Shown here piece after piece: positions 53,849-62,862 of a DNA stretch of 64,000 nt. The translations under genes were made by a program, and so were the position numbers. The DNA is from Billgrantia endophytica. GTDB taxonomy: Bacteria; Pseudomonadota; Gammaproteobacteria; Pseudomonadales; Halomonadaceae. A model generated the notes under the pieces. That model saw only the letters and a program-made list of their open reading frames with translations. It made no database searches and was not told where the DNA came from. The DNA lies in assembly GCF_002879615.1 (NCBI RefSeq), contig NZ_PNRF01000007.1:1-64000 (forward strand). Reading direction: 5' to 3'. Numbering within the stretch: position 1 is the first letter of the stretch; every line of letters begins with the position of its first letter.

Positions 53849-54909
53849 CAGTGGCGGCGATGTTGAAGACCGTTCCACTGCGCGGGCTCTCACGCCAACA
53901 CCTGACATTGGCGGCGCTAGCCGTACTGACGTCGATATTGATGCTATCGGGGCTGATGCTGGGGCCGGTGTCAATCGGCGGCGCTCAGCTGTGGGCCGTA
54001 CTGGGCGGTCGAGGGGAGCCTCTGGATGCCAGCATCATCTGGCAGATTCGCCTGCCACGGCTGGTGCTGGGCCTGGCGGTGGGCATGGCGCTTGCCCTGT
54101 CGGGCAGTGCTCTGCAGGGCGTGCTGCGCAACCCGCTGGCCGACCCCGGGCTGATCGGCATCACGGCAGGCGCCTCCATTGGCGCGGTGACCGCTATCGT
54201 GCTTGGCGACCTGATAACGCCTGAACTGCCGACGCTGGTGCAAAGCTTCCTGCTGCCACTGGCAGCCTTCCTCGGCAGTTCCCTTGCCATGGCATGCGTC
54301 TTCACCCTGGCCCGACAGGGAGGTGAAACCTCGGTGGCGATGCTGATCCTGATCGGCATCGCCATCAACACCATCGCCGGTGCGCTGATCGGCGTTCTGG
54401 TCTATGTCGCCGATGACCAGGCGCTGCGCGACCTCACATTCTGGAGCATGGGCGGCCTGGGGCATGCCGGCTGGCCGGTGGTACTGGTTGCTCTGGGGGT
54501 CACACTGGCGGTGATTCCCGTTTTCTGGTCACAGGCTCGCGGACTCGACCTGTTTCAGCTCGGCGAGCGCCAGGCCTTTCACGCCGGACTGGACGTCGAA
54601 CACAGCAAGCGCCGTCTGGCGATTTCAGCGGCACTCTGCGTCGGAGCCGTAACGGCAGCCGCCGGCCCCATCGGCTTCATCGGACTGGTGGCTCCCCACC
54701 TGGCGCGGCTGCTGATCGGACACGAGCACCGCTGGATGCTCCCTGCCGCCGCGCTGCTGGGCGTCAGCCTGGTACTGGCCGCCGACCTCGCCGTGCGCCT
54801 GGCCATTCCGCCACAGGAACCACCCATCGGCATCGCCACCAGCCTTATCGGCGGCCCCTTCTTCCTCTGGCTGCTGACGCGCCGAATGGGGAGCATCGCC
54901 CGTGCTTGA
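53845..54909 (+). CDS. hmuU: Hemin-type ABC transporter permease (HmuU)
   Basis: The 354-residue FecCD-family permease shows IIWQIRLPRLVLGLAVGMAL, ALSGSALQGVLRNPLADPGL, IGITAGASIGAVTAIVLGD and AAAGPIGFIGLVAPHLARLL. Ten hydrophobic segments are visible. It overlaps hmuT by four bases and hmuV by eight bases. It forms a homodimeric channel in known heme systems. Confidence 0.93.
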   Translation: MTVAAMLKTVPLRGLSRQHLTLAALAVLTSILMLSGLMLGPVSIGGAQLWAVLGGRGEPLDASIIWQIRLPRLVLGLAVGMALALSGSALQGVLRNPLADPGLIGITAGASIGAVTAIVLGDLITPELPTLVQSFLLPLAAFLGSSLAMACVFTLARQGGETSVAMLILIGIAINTIAGALIGVLVYVADDQALRDLTFWSMGGLGHAGWPVVLVALGVTLAVIPVFWSQARGLDLFQLGERQAFHAGLDVEHSKRRLAISAALCVGAVTAAAGPIGFIGLVAPHLARLLIGHEHRWMLPAAALLGVSLVLAADLAVRLAIPPQEPPIGIATSLIGGPFFLWLLTRRMGSIARA

Positions 54910-55690
54910 AGCCAAGGCCCTGACGCTGATAAAAAGCGGCCGTTGCCTGCTCGACAAGGTCAATCTGACGCTACGTCGCGGGGAATTCATTGCCGTGCTT
55001 GGCCCCAACGGCGCCGGCAAATCCACGCTGATGCACTGCCTGAGCGGCGCCGAGAGAGGCACCGGTGAAGTGACGATGGATCATCGGTGTCCATCCACGA
55101 TCAGCGCCGCCGAGCTCGCCATCAAGCGTGCGGTACTCGAGCAGGCGCCGCGTGTCAGCGCTCCATTCAGCGTCGATGCCCTGGTACGACTGGGAGTGCC
55201 CCGTGAACTGACCGCCTCGGCCACCGACGAGGTCAGCGAACGAGCCATCGAGCTGCTCGATCTCGGCACACTACGCCGGCGGCCAGTGCTAAGCCTTTCC
55301 GGCGGTGAACAGCACCGCACCCAGATGGCTCGCGTCATGGCACAGCTGTGGGCCGGGCAACTGCTGGGCGGCGGGCGCTATCTGCTGATCGATGAGCCGA
55401 CGGCAAGCCTCGATCTGCACCATCAGATCACGGTGCTCAAGGCGGCCCGACAGGCCGCCCTGGAGGGCGTCGGCGTGCTGGCCATCCTTCACGACCTCAG
55501 CCTGGCGGCGAGCGTGGCCGACAGGCTGCTGCTGCTCAAGCAGGGGCGCGTGGTGGCTGACGGCACGCCGCACGAGACATTGACCCGCGAGAGGCTCAGC
55601 GAACTCTACGGCCTGCCGGTGATGGTGCACGAGTCGGAGGGCACCCTGACGGTGACCCCGCACTACGCCGCCTGCTGGTCGGACACCTGA
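54902..55690 (+). CDS. hmuV: Hemin-type ABC transporter ATP-binding protein (HmuV)
   Basis: The 262-residue ATPase has Walker A GPNGAGKST, signature LSGGEQHRTQMARVMAQL, Walker B YLLIDEPTASLD and switch His in ILHDLSLAASVADRL. HRTQ instead of QRxx after the signature is typical of HmuV. Translation starts at GTG 54902 inside hmuU. With hmuTU it gives a complete inner-membrane heme importer, but no heme oxygenase or HemS-type gene is present here. It is convergent with the dipeptide ABC operon. Confidence 0.93.
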   Translation: MLEAKALTLIKSGRCLLDKVNLTLRRGEFIAVLGPNGAGKSTLMHCLSGAERGTGEVTMDHRCPSTISAAELAIKRAVLEQAPRVSAPFSVDALVRLGVPRELTASATDEVSERAIELLDLGTLRRRPVLSLSGGEQHRTQMARVMAQLWAGQLLGGGRYLLIDEPTASLDLHHQITVLKAARQAALEGVGVLAILHDLSLAASVADRLLLLKQGRVVADGTPHETLTRERLSELYGLPVMVHESEGTLTVTPHYAACWSDT

Positions 55691-55708
55691 CATCTCGGCA
55701 GGCGCCTC

Positions 55709-56758
55709 TCACTCGATGCGCCCTTCCTCCACTCCATGGCAGGCCACTTCACTGCCGTCAACGCGGGCGATCAAGGCCGGCACTTCGGCCTTGCAGCGCT
55801 CGTTGGCATGAGGACAGCGCGGATGGAAGGCGCAGCCCGGGGGCGGATGCACCGGGTTGGGCACCTCCCCCTGGATCACACTGCGCTCCTTGCCGCCCCC
55901 TTCCAGCGACGGCACGGCGGCCAGCAGCATCTTCGAGTAGGGATGATGCGGTGTGGCAAAGAGCTGATCGGCCGGAGCAATCTCGGCGATACGCCCCAGG
56001 TACATCACCGCGATACGGTCAGCCATGTGCTTGACCACCGCCATGTCATGGCTGATGAACAGATACGTCAGGCCGTACTCATCCTGCAGGTCGCGCATCA
56101 GATTGAGGATCTGGGCCTGGACCGAGACATCCAGCGCCGAGGTGGGCTCGTCGCAGATCATGAATTCCGGCTCATTGGCGAGCGCGCGGGCAATCGAGAT
56201 GCGCTGACGCTGCCCGCCGGAAAATTCATGGGGGTAGCGGTTGGCATCCATTGGCGACATGCCCACCTGCTCGAGCAGCTCGCCCACCCGCTGACGGCGG
56301 GCGGCACCGCTCATCTCGGGGCGGAAGAAGCGCAGCGGCTCGCCGATGATGGTACCCACTCGCCACAGCGGATTGAGGCTGGCGTACGGGTCCTGGAAGA
56401 TCATCTGGAAGCGCTTGCGCACCGCCGCGGCCTGGCGGCCGGTACGCCCAGCCAGGTCGCTGATGTCCTCGCCATCGAAGGTCAACGTGCCACGGGTCAG
56501 GCCATAGAGACCGACCACCAGGCGCGCCACCGTGGACTTTCCACAGCCGGACTCCCCCACCAGCGCCATGGTTTCGCCGCGGCGAATGGCAAAGCTCACC
56601 CCGTCCACCGCCTTGAGTGACAGTTTTTCGCTACGTTCCAGCACCCGGTTGAGCCAGGGCTTGGAGACATCGAAGTAGCGCGCCAGGTCGCGGGCCTCCA
56701 GCAGGACGTCTCCGTCGGCCGGAGCCGGCGCTTGCCTGATCGCCGTATCAGCGCACAT
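55709..56758 (-). CDS. Dipeptide-type ABC transporter ATP-binding protein (DppF type)
   Basis: The 349-residue ATPase has Walker A GESGCGKST, signature FSGGQRQRISIARAL, Walker [13 protein letters not shown] and the C-terminal oligopeptide domain with a cysteine cluster (GCAFHPRCPHANERC). AGGAGG precedes ATG 56758 with normal spacing, and this start overlaps the upstream gene by 11 bases. It is the last gene of the five-gene operon and works with the DppD-type ATPase. Confidence 0.93.
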   Translation of the reverse strand: MCADTAIRQAPAPADGDVLLEARDLARYFDVSKPWLNRVLERSEKLSLKAVDGVSFAIRRGETMALVGESGCGKSTVARLVVGLYGLTRGTLTFDGEDISDLAGRTGRQAAAVRKRFQMIFQDPYASLNPLWRVGTIIGEPLRFFRPEMSGAARRQRVGELLEQVGMSPMDANRYPHEFSGGQRQRISIARALANEPEFMICDEPTSALDVSVQAQILNLMRDLQDEYGLTYLFISHDMAVVKHMADRIAVMYLGRIAEIAPADQLFATPHHPYSKMLLAAVPSLEGGGKERSVIQGEVPNPVHPPPGCAFHPRCPHANERCKAEVPALIARVDGSEVACHGVEEGRIE

Positions 56759-57776
56759 GGGCGTCCTCCTTTCTTCCATTCTCGTCCAGCCGCGGGAGCG
56801 GGTCGACCGGGTCATGCAGCCAGCAGGCGGCCCGACCGGCACCGGCCGGCATCAGGTCGGGGCGCACGACGCGGCAGCGCTCCTGGGCATGAGGACAGCG
56901 TGGATTGAAGGCACAGCCCGAGGGAATCGCCACCAGCCTCGGCATGGAGCCCTCGATCTGGTAGAGCCGATCGAGGCTCTTCTCGATACCCGGAATCGAG
57001 GCCATCAGGCCCCGGGTATAGGGATGCTGGGGATTGCGGATCACCTCGTCGACCGGGCCGATCTCGATCAGCCGCCCGGCGTACATCACCGCCACGCGAT
57101 CGGCCGTCTCGGCGATGACGCCCATGTCGTGGGTCACCAGCATCACGGCGGTACCGTGTTCGGCACACAGCCGCTTGAGCAGGGCAAGGATCTGCGCCTG
57201 CACCGAGACGTCCAGGGCCGTGGTCGGCTCGTCGGCGATGATGAACTCCGGCTGCGCGGCCAGCGCCAGGGCGATCACCACCCGCTGGCGCATGCCGCCG
57301 GAGAACTGGTGGGGATAGCTGTTCAGACGCTCTTCCGCCGCGGGTATGCCCACCTCCCGCAACAGCTCCAGGGCCCGTACGCGTGCCTGCTTCTCGTTCA
57401 TCGGCAGATGCGTGCGAATCGTCTCGATCAGCTGGCCCCCGATCGAGAACAGCGGATTGAGGCTGGTCAGCGGGTCCTGGAAGATCATGCCGATGTGCCT
57501 GCCGCGCAGCGGCACGAAGTCGTCCTCCGCCAGATCGTCGATGCGCCGCCCCGAGAGACGGACCTCGCCGCCGGCGACATGGCCCGGCGGCTCCAGCAGC
57601 TGGATCACGGCATTGCCGGTCATCGACTTGCCCGCACCGGACTCGCCCACCACGCCCAGCACCTCGCCAGGCGCGATATCGAAGGACACGTCGTCCAATG
57701 CCACCAGCGTGCCATGACGGGTGGGGAACTCCACCCGCAAATGGCGTACGCTGAGCACCGGCTCATCCTGGGACAT
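56748..57776 (-). CDS. Dipeptide-type ABC transporter ATP-binding protein (DppD type)
   Basis: The protein of about 342 residues has Walker A GESGAGKSM, signature FSGGMRQRVVIALAL, Walker B FIIADEPTTALD and the cysteine cluster GCAFNPRCPHAQERC. Walker A ends in Ser-Met instead of Ser-Thr, a common variant in DppD. Start is set at ATG 57776. The frame is open up to ATG 57845, which would overlap the permease gene and add 23 residues. It forms the ATPase pair with the next gene product. Confidence 0.92.
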   Translation of the reverse strand: MSQDEPVLSVRHLRVEFPTRHGTLVALDDVSFDIAPGEVLGVVGESGAGKSMTGNAVIQLLEPPGHVAGGEVRLSGRRIDDLAEDDFVPLRGRHIGMIFQDPLTSLNPLFSIGGQLIETIRTHLPMNEKQARVRALELLREVGIPAAEERLNSYPHQFSGGMRQRVVIALALAAQPEFIIADEPTTALDVSVQAQILALLKRLCAEHGTAVMLVTHDMGVIAETADRVAVMYAGRLIEIGPVDEVIRNPQHPYTRGLMASIPGIEKSLDRLYQIEGSMPRLVAIPSGCAFNPRCPHAQERCRVVRPDLMPAGAGRAACWLHDPVDPLPRLDENGRKEDAHVR

Positions 57777-57819
57777 GGCGCCATCGGGCTCGTGGCCCGG
57801 AGGACGCGTGCCCGGTCGT

Positions 57820-58797
57820 TCACCTGAGCTTGGGGTTGAGGACATCACGTAACCAGTCTCCCAGCAGGTTGACGGAAAGCGCCAGCATCAGCAGCGCCAT
57901 CCCGGGGAAGAGCAGGATCCACCACTCTCCCGAGAACATGTAATCCTGGCCGACCCGGATCAGGGTCCCCAGGCTCGGCTGGGTGGCCGGCATGCCAACC
58001 CCCAGGAAGGACAGGGTGGCCTCGGCGATGATGGCCAGCGCCAGACCGATGGTGCCGATGACCAGCACCGGTCGCATCACGTTGGGCAGGATGTGCTGGA
58101 ACAGGAGCTTGCCCGCCGGCAGGCCGATGACCCGCGCCGCCTGGACGTACTCCTTGTTCTTCTCGACCATGGTGGCGCCGCGCACTGCCCGGGCGTACTG
58201 CACCCAGTCGGACAGCCCGATCGCAATGATCAAGACGATGATCGCCACCTCGGCGTGCATCGAGCGCGGCAGGAAGCCTCGGATCACGCCGAAGATCAGC
58301 AGCGCCATCAGGATCGAAGGAAAGGTCAGCTGCACATCGGCGATACGCATGATGAGCGCATCGCGCCAGCCACCACGGAAACCCGCCATCAGCCCCAGGG
58401 CGGTGCCCAGCACCAGGGCGAAGATCACCGCGGCAAAGCCCACCAGCAGCGAGATGCGCGAGCCGTAGAGGATCGCCGAAAAGACATCGCGCCCCTGGCT
58501 GTCGCTGCCCAGCAGGTAGAAGTTGCCGGTGAAGTCCGACGTGGTCATGGGTGGCGTGAAGGCGTCGATCAGTTCGAGCTGGCGCGGGTCGAAGGGGTTC
58601 TGCGGCGCGATCCAGGGCGCGAACAGCGCGGCGGCGAACAGGATCAGGGTGACCAGTGTCGCCAGTATCACCACCGGCTGGCGCTTCCAGGAGTAGACGA
58701 TATCGCTCTCGAGGAAGGTCTTCAGGCGTCCCGGCTTCGGTGGCACCACGGGTGCGGCGGGGCCGTCGTTTTCACGGGGCTGGGTATGCTGGCTCAT
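57820..58797 (-). CDS. Dipeptide-type ABC transporter permease (DppC type)
   Basis: The 325-residue protein has an N-terminal helix (QPVVILATLVTLILFAAALF), a periplasmic part with NFYLLGSDSQGRDVFSAILY (GTDxxGRD family mark) and the coupling segment QYARAVRGATMVEKNKEYVQ, followed by AARVIGLPAGKLLFQHILPN. Six membrane helices are visible. It overlaps dppB by four bases and pairs with it in the membrane. Confidence 0.93.
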   Translation of the reverse strand: MSQHTQPRENDGPAAPVVPPKPGRLKTFLESDIVYSWKRQPVVILATLVTLILFAAALFAPWIAPQNPFDPRQLELIDAFTPPMTTSDFTGNFYLLGSDSQGRDVFSAILYGSRISLLVGFAAVIFALVLGTALGLMAGFRGGWRDALIMRIADVQLTFPSILMALLIFGVIRGFLPRSMHAEVAIIVLIIAIGLSDWVQYARAVRGATMVEKNKEYVQAARVIGLPAGKLLFQHILPNVMRPVLVIGTIGLALAIIAEATLSFLGVGMPATQPSLGTLIRVGQDYMFSGEWWILLFPGMALLMLALSVNLLGDWLRDVLNPKLR

Positions 58798-59774
58798 TTG
58801 CCTCCTCCCTGCGCCCGCAGGCGCGGATCAACGGCGTAGTAGAGCAGGTCCACCACCAGGTTGATGATGACGAAGACCAGCCCGATCATCATCAGGTAGG
58901 CGGCCATGACCGGGATATCGACGAAGCGAACCGCCGTGATGAACAGCGCCCCGACGCCGGGCCACTGGAAGACCGTCTCGGTGATGATGGCGAAGGCAAT
59001 GATGGTGCCGAGCTGCAGGCCGATGATGGTGATCACCGGAATCAGGGTGTTCTTCAGTGCGTGGCGCAGGTTGACCACGCGCTTCGACAGCCCCCTGGCC
59101 CGGGCGAACTTGATGTAGTCGGTGCTCAGCACCTCGAGCATCTCGGCTCGCACCAGGCGCATGATCAGCGTCAGCTGGAACAGCCCCAGGGTGATCGCCG
59201 GCAGAATCAGGGATCGCAGCCCGCTGGTGGTCAGCAGTCCGGTGGTCCACCAGTCGCCGAGCCGTACCGTCTGGCCGCGCCCGAAGGCGGGCAACCAGCC
59301 CAGCTCCACGGCGAATAGATAGATCAGCAGCACCCCGATCAGGAAGGTCGGAAGGGAGACGCCGATCAGCGATGTCGTCATGATGAAGCGCGACAGCAAG
59401 CTACGACGGCGCAGGGCCGTGTAGATACCCAGCCCGATGCCCAGTACAACGGCGAAGACGGCCGAGATGATGGCAAGTTCCAGGGTCGCCGGCAGGCGCT
59501 CCATGATCATGTCGGTCACTGGCCGCGCCGAGCGGTAGGAGATGCCGAACTCGAATTGGGCGGCATTGACGATGAAGCGATAGAACTGCACCACCACCGG
59601 CTGGTCGAGGCCCAGGCGACCCCGCAGTTCGGCACGGTCGGCATCGGTGGCCTCCTGGCCGAGCATGTTGAGCACCGGGTCGCCGACGTAATGGAACAGC
59701 GAAAAGGCGATGAGCGCGACCACGAACATCACGAAGATGGCCTGAAGCACGCGCTGTATGAGAAATGCAAGCAT
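58794..59774 (-). CDS. Dipeptide-type ABC transporter permease (DppB type)
   Basis: The 326-residue protein begins MLAFLIQRVLQAIFVMFVVA, standard for DppB. It contains LRGRLGLDQPVVVQFYRF, ISAVFAVVLGIGLGIYTALR and the EAA-like RLVRAEMLEVLSTDYIKFAR then ARGLSKRVVNLRHALKNTLI. It lies 67 bases after the binding-protein gene; a strong hairpin in this gap likely lowers its expression relative to the binding protein. Confidence 0.93.
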   Translation of the reverse strand: MLAFLIQRVLQAIFVMFVVALIAFSLFHYVGDPVLNMLGQEATDADRAELRGRLGLDQPVVVQFYRFIVNAAQFEFGISYRSARPVTDMIMERLPATLELAIISAVFAVVLGIGLGIYTALRRRSLLSRFIMTTSLIGVSLPTFLIGVLLIYLFAVELGWLPAFGRGQTVRLGDWWTTGLLTTSGLRSLILPAITLGLFQLTLIMRLVRAEMLEVLSTDYIKFARARGLSKRVVNLRHALKNTLIPVITIIGLQLGTIIAFAIITETVFQWPGVGALFITAVRFVDIPVMAAYLMMIGLVFVIINLVVDLLYYAVDPRLRAQGGGK

Positions 59775-59792
59775 GGGATTACCACATTAGTT

Positions 59793-59825
59793 AGCCCCCC
59801 GGTTGCTTGTGGCGACCGGGGGGCT
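59793..59825 (-). terminator. Intercistronic hairpin between binding-protein and permease genes
   Basis: Perfect 11-base arms AGCCCCCCGGT (59793-59803) and ACCGGGGGGCT (59815-59825) form a very stable stem. It has no T-tract on the minus strand (CTAACTAATG follows). It is more likely a partial terminator or 3' mRNA stabiliser than a complete stop. Confidence 0.6.
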
Positions 59826-59841
59826 GGTTTGCATCGTTGGC

Positions 59842-61425
59842 TTAGTTGTTGAACTTCAGGTACTTGAAGTGTGGCGTATTCTCGCTCTGTACCTTGAAGT
59901 CGATGTCGTCGCGCATGGACCAGGTCAGCATCTGGTGGTGGATCGGGATGTAGACGATCTCGTCGTGCACGATCTGCCACGCTTCCGCGATCATCTCGTT
60001 GCGAACGTCCTCGTCGACCTCCTGGCCCATGGACACCGTCAGTTCGTCCACCCGCTCGTCGCTGTAGCCGGTGAAGTTCCAGCTGCCGCGGTCGTCCTCC
60101 TTGGTATGGTAGAGGTAATTGAAGACATATTCCGAATCCATGGTGGGCACACCCCAGCCCAGCAGGTAGAAGTCGTACTCACCGCGGGCCAGCTCGGCGA
60201 AGAAGATCGAGCGAGTCTGGGCCGCCAGATCGACGGTGATGCCGATGCGCGCCAGCATGCTGACCACCGCCTGGCAGATCTGCTCGTCGTTGACGTAGCG
60301 GTCATTGGGACACTGCAGGGTGACCCGGAAACCGTCTTCATAGCCCGCCTCCGCCATCAGTTCCTGCGCGCGGTCCAGGTCGGCGGGCAGCACCACATCC
60401 ATCTCTTCGGTATAGCCGTTGACGAAGGGCGGCGCGATCATCCCGGCGGGCTCCGAGTTGCCGCGCATGACGGCGGTCTGGATGGTGGTGGCATCCACCG
60501 CCAGGTTGATCGCTTCACGCACCCGGTGATCGGCAAAGGGGTTGTCATCGACATCGGTGGTCTCGAGCGATGCCGCGCCCATCTGCATGCCAAGGAAGAT
60601 GGTGCGGTTCTCGGCGCCCTGCTCGTTCTTGAGGCCTTCTGCGTTGGCCAGGCGCTCGATGTCCTGTACCGGCGTTTCCTGGAGCAGGTCGACCTCACCG
60701 GAAAGCAGCGCGGCTACCCGGGTAGAGGCGGACTCGATGGGCGTGTAGATCAGCCGCGAGATTTCCATGGGATAATGATCGATACCCCAGTACTCGTCGT
60801 TGCGCACGAAGACGGTACGCACGTCGGGCTCGCGGCTCTCGACCCGGAAGGGGCCTGTGCCGTTGGCGTTGCGAACCGCGTAGGTCTCCTCGCCGGCCGC
60901 GTAGTTCTGCGGCTCCTCGACCCCATGCTCCTCGGCCCACTCATGGCTCATGATGAACAGGTTGGTGAGGTTGTTGGGCAGCAGCGGGTTGGGGTCGTGG
61001 GTCACCACTTCCACCGTGTAGTCGTCGGCGGCGCGCACTTCGGCAATGGCCGTCAACAGGCCGCGCATATCGGCATGCTCATGACGGGCCCGGTTGAGCG
61101 AGAAGACCACGTCATCGGCGGTCAGCGACTGTCCTTCATGAAACGTCACGCCTTCGCGAATCTTGAAGACCCAGACAGTGGGGTCGTCTTCCTTCACATA
61201 CCATTCGGTCGCCAGCCCCGGCTGGTACTCCACGTCCATGTCCTGGTAGAGCAGGGTGTCGAAGACCTGATGATTGACCGCGTGGGTCGGCCCCTCGTTC
61301 TGGGAGTGGGGGTCCATGGTCAGGCTGTCGGCGGAACGGGTCCAGCGCAGCGTCTCTGCGTTGGCGGCGGTTGCCAGCATGGCGCCGATCACGACACTGG
61401 CCAGAAGGGTCTTCTTGAGCATCAT
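59842..61425 (-). CDS. Dipeptide/oligopeptide-type ABC solute-binding protein
   Basis: The 527-residue protein has a signal peptide (MMLKKTLLASVVIGAMLATAANA) with the SBP family 5 core: TLRWTRSADSLTMDPHSQNE, PGLATEWYVKEDDPTVWVFK, LREGVTFHEGQSLTADDVVF-like segment, NGTGPFRVESREPDVRTVFV and YLLGWGVPTMDSEYVFNYLY. It captures a peptide or another solute (some members bind nickel, glutathione or opines). GAGGA lies about seven bases before the ATG at 61425. It is the first gene of the operon. Confidence 0.93.
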   Translation of the reverse strand: MMLKKTLLASVVIGAMLATAANAETLRWTRSADSLTMDPHSQNEGPTHAVNHQVFDTLLYQDMDVEYQPGLATEWYVKEDDPTVWVFKIREGVTFHEGQSLTADDVVFSLNRARHEHADMRGLLTAIAEVRAADDYTVEVVTHDPNPLLPNNLTNLFIMSHEWAEEHGVEEPQNYAAGEETYAVRNANGTGPFRVESREPDVRTVFVRNDEYWGIDHYPMEISRLIYTPIESASTRVAALLSGEVDLLQETPVQDIERLANAEGLKNEQGAENRTIFLGMQMGAASLETTDVDDNPFADHRVREAINLAVDATTIQTAVMRGNSEPAGMIAPPFVNGYTEEMDVVLPADLDRAQELMAEAGYEDGFRVTLQCPNDRYVNDEQICQAVVSMLARIGITVDLAAQTRSIFFAELARGEYDFYLLGWGVPTMDSEYVFNYLYHTKEDDRGSWNFTGYSDERVDELTVSMGQEVDEDVRNEMIAEAWQIVHDEIVYIPIHHQMLTWSMRDDIDFKVQSENTPHFKYLKFNN

Positions 61426-61629
61426 CTTGTTATCCTCAATCAAGCGTTCGATGGGCGGTAGCCCTGGTACGAGTTTCTCCCATACCTTAGACAATAAAGC
61501 CAGTTTTACCCTGCGAGGGATTTTCAGCGCTATTTCGACTATTGGCAGTTGCTTTTTCGGCGCGCGCGACGATCCATGGTGGAACGGCTTGAGCGTGCAG
61601 GTGATCAATGCGACAGGAGGCAGGAGCGA

Positions 61630-61895
61630 ATGGGCACTACTGGAGACTTGCGTGGCGCCGGAGTGGGTCGACTACAACGGCTACATGAATGATGCCGAGT
61701 ATGCCAGGGTCTTCTCCCTGGCGGCGGAGGCACTGATGGACCGCCTTGGCCTGGATGCGGAAGGCCGGGCAAGATACGGCTATACGATCTACACCCTGGA
61801 AGCCCATCTCTGCTATCGCCGCGAGGCTCATGAGGGTCAGCCGCTGGCCGTAGAGGTGGCCCTGCTGAACCACGACGCCAAGCGGCTGCCGTTCA
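61630..61895 (+). pseudogene. Truncated and frame-broken hotdog-fold thioesterase gene
   Basis: The protein sequence LLETCVAPEWVDYNGYMNDA, EYARVFSLAAEALMDRLGLD and TLEAHLCYRREAHEGQPLAV belongs to the 4HBT-type acyl-CoA thioesterases. It stops making sense after LLNHDAKRLPF, where the stop codon of the convergent fpr gene begins (61893). The best start, ATG 61630 behind AGGAGGCAGGAG, is out of phase with this frame, and no in-phase ATG is present. Loss of the 3' half and a shift at the 5' end make it a pseudogene. Confidence 0.75.
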
Positions 61896-62672
61896 CTTCT
61901 CGACGAAGGCGCGCTCGATCACGTAGTCGCCCAGCTCGCCCTGCTGCGGGCTGGCCTGGAAGCCCATGTCGTCGAGCATGGCGGTGAGGTCCGCAAGCAT
62001 GGCGGGGCTGCCGCACAGCATCACCCGGTCGGTCTCGCGGGCGAGCTGTGGCAGGCCGATGTCGGCGCACAGCGTGCCGCTCTGGATCAGTGTGGTGATG
62101 CGCCCTTGGTTGCGGAACGGCTCACGGGTCACGGTGGGGTAGTAGATCAGCTTGTCGCGGATCTCCTCGCCGAGGAATTCGTGTTCGGGCAGCTCCCGGG
62201 TGATGTGGTCGTGGTAGGCCAGTTCGCTGACGTAGCGTACGCAGTGCACCAGTACCACCTTGTCGAAGCGCTCGTATACCTCCGGGTCCTTGATGATGCT
62301 CATGAACGGCGCCAGGCCGGTACCGGTGGAGAGCAGGTAAAGATTCCTGGCCGGGGTCAGGTCGTGGATCACCAGGGTGCCCACCGGCTTGCGGCTGACC
62401 ATGATCTGGTCGCCCACCTTGAGGTGCCGCAGGCGCGAGGTGAGCAGGCCGTCGGGTACCTTGATGCTGAGGAACTCGAGATAGTCATCGTGGTTGGCGC
62501 TGACGATGCTGTAGGCGCGCATCAGCGGCTTGCCCCCCACCTCGAGGCCGATCATCACGAAGTGGCCGTTCTCGAAGCGCAACGCCTGGTCGCGCGTGGT
62601 GCGAAAGCTGAACAGGGTGTCGTTCCAGTGGTGAACGCTCAGTACGTCGGCGGTTCCGATAGCAGCAGCCAT
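61893..62672 (-). CDS. fpr: Ferredoxin-NADP reductase
   Basis: The 259-residue flavoenzyme shows the FAD-binding GKPLMRAYSIVSANHDDYLE (RxYS motif), the NADP-binding YLLSTGTGLAPFMSIIKD and VLVHCVRYVSELAYHDHI, and the C-terminal YVIERAFVEK of the bacterial FprA subclass. It passes electrons between NADPH and ferredoxin, for which the 7Fe ferredoxin encoded 720 bases upstream is a possible partner. Fpr in related bacteria is induced by oxidative stress. Start at 62672 is preceded by GGAGGAAATCTC. Confidence 0.95.
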   Translation of the reverse strand: MAAAIGTADVLSVHHWNDTLFSFRTTRDQALRFENGHFVMIGLEVGGKPLMRAYSIVSANHDDYLEFLSIKVPDGLLTSRLRHLKVGDQIMVSRKPVGTLVIHDLTPARNLYLLSTGTGLAPFMSIIKDPEVYERFDKVVLVHCVRYVSELAYHDHITRELPEHEFLGEEIRDKLIYYPTVTREPFRNQGRITTLIQSGTLCADIGLPQLARETDRVMLCGSPAMLADLTAMLDDMGFQASPQQGELGDYVIERAFVEK

Positions 62673-62693
62673 GAGATTTCCTCCAGTCGTCAT

Positions 62694-62709
62694 GCATCGC
62701 GAGCGATGC
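62694..62709. promoter_or_regulatory. Palindrome upstream of fpr, possible operator
   Basis: GCATCGC-GA-GCGATGC is a 7-base-arm inverted repeat 22 bases upstream of the fpr start. Its position suits a regulator binding site. In Pseudomonas fpr is controlled by the LysR-type FinR, but I cannot tell whether this is an equivalent site. Confidence 0.4.
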
Positions 62710-62862
62710 GGGGGTATACGCTTGTTGTCGAGTTCAGGCCGTCGACAGCAACACCGACGGGCCCATACGGTAAATGCCAGCCCGGCGCACATGCAGTGCG
62801 CAGTGGCCCAGCTTGAACGCCTCCCAGGACGGCGCCGATACGAGCGGACCGGGGGGCGCCCG

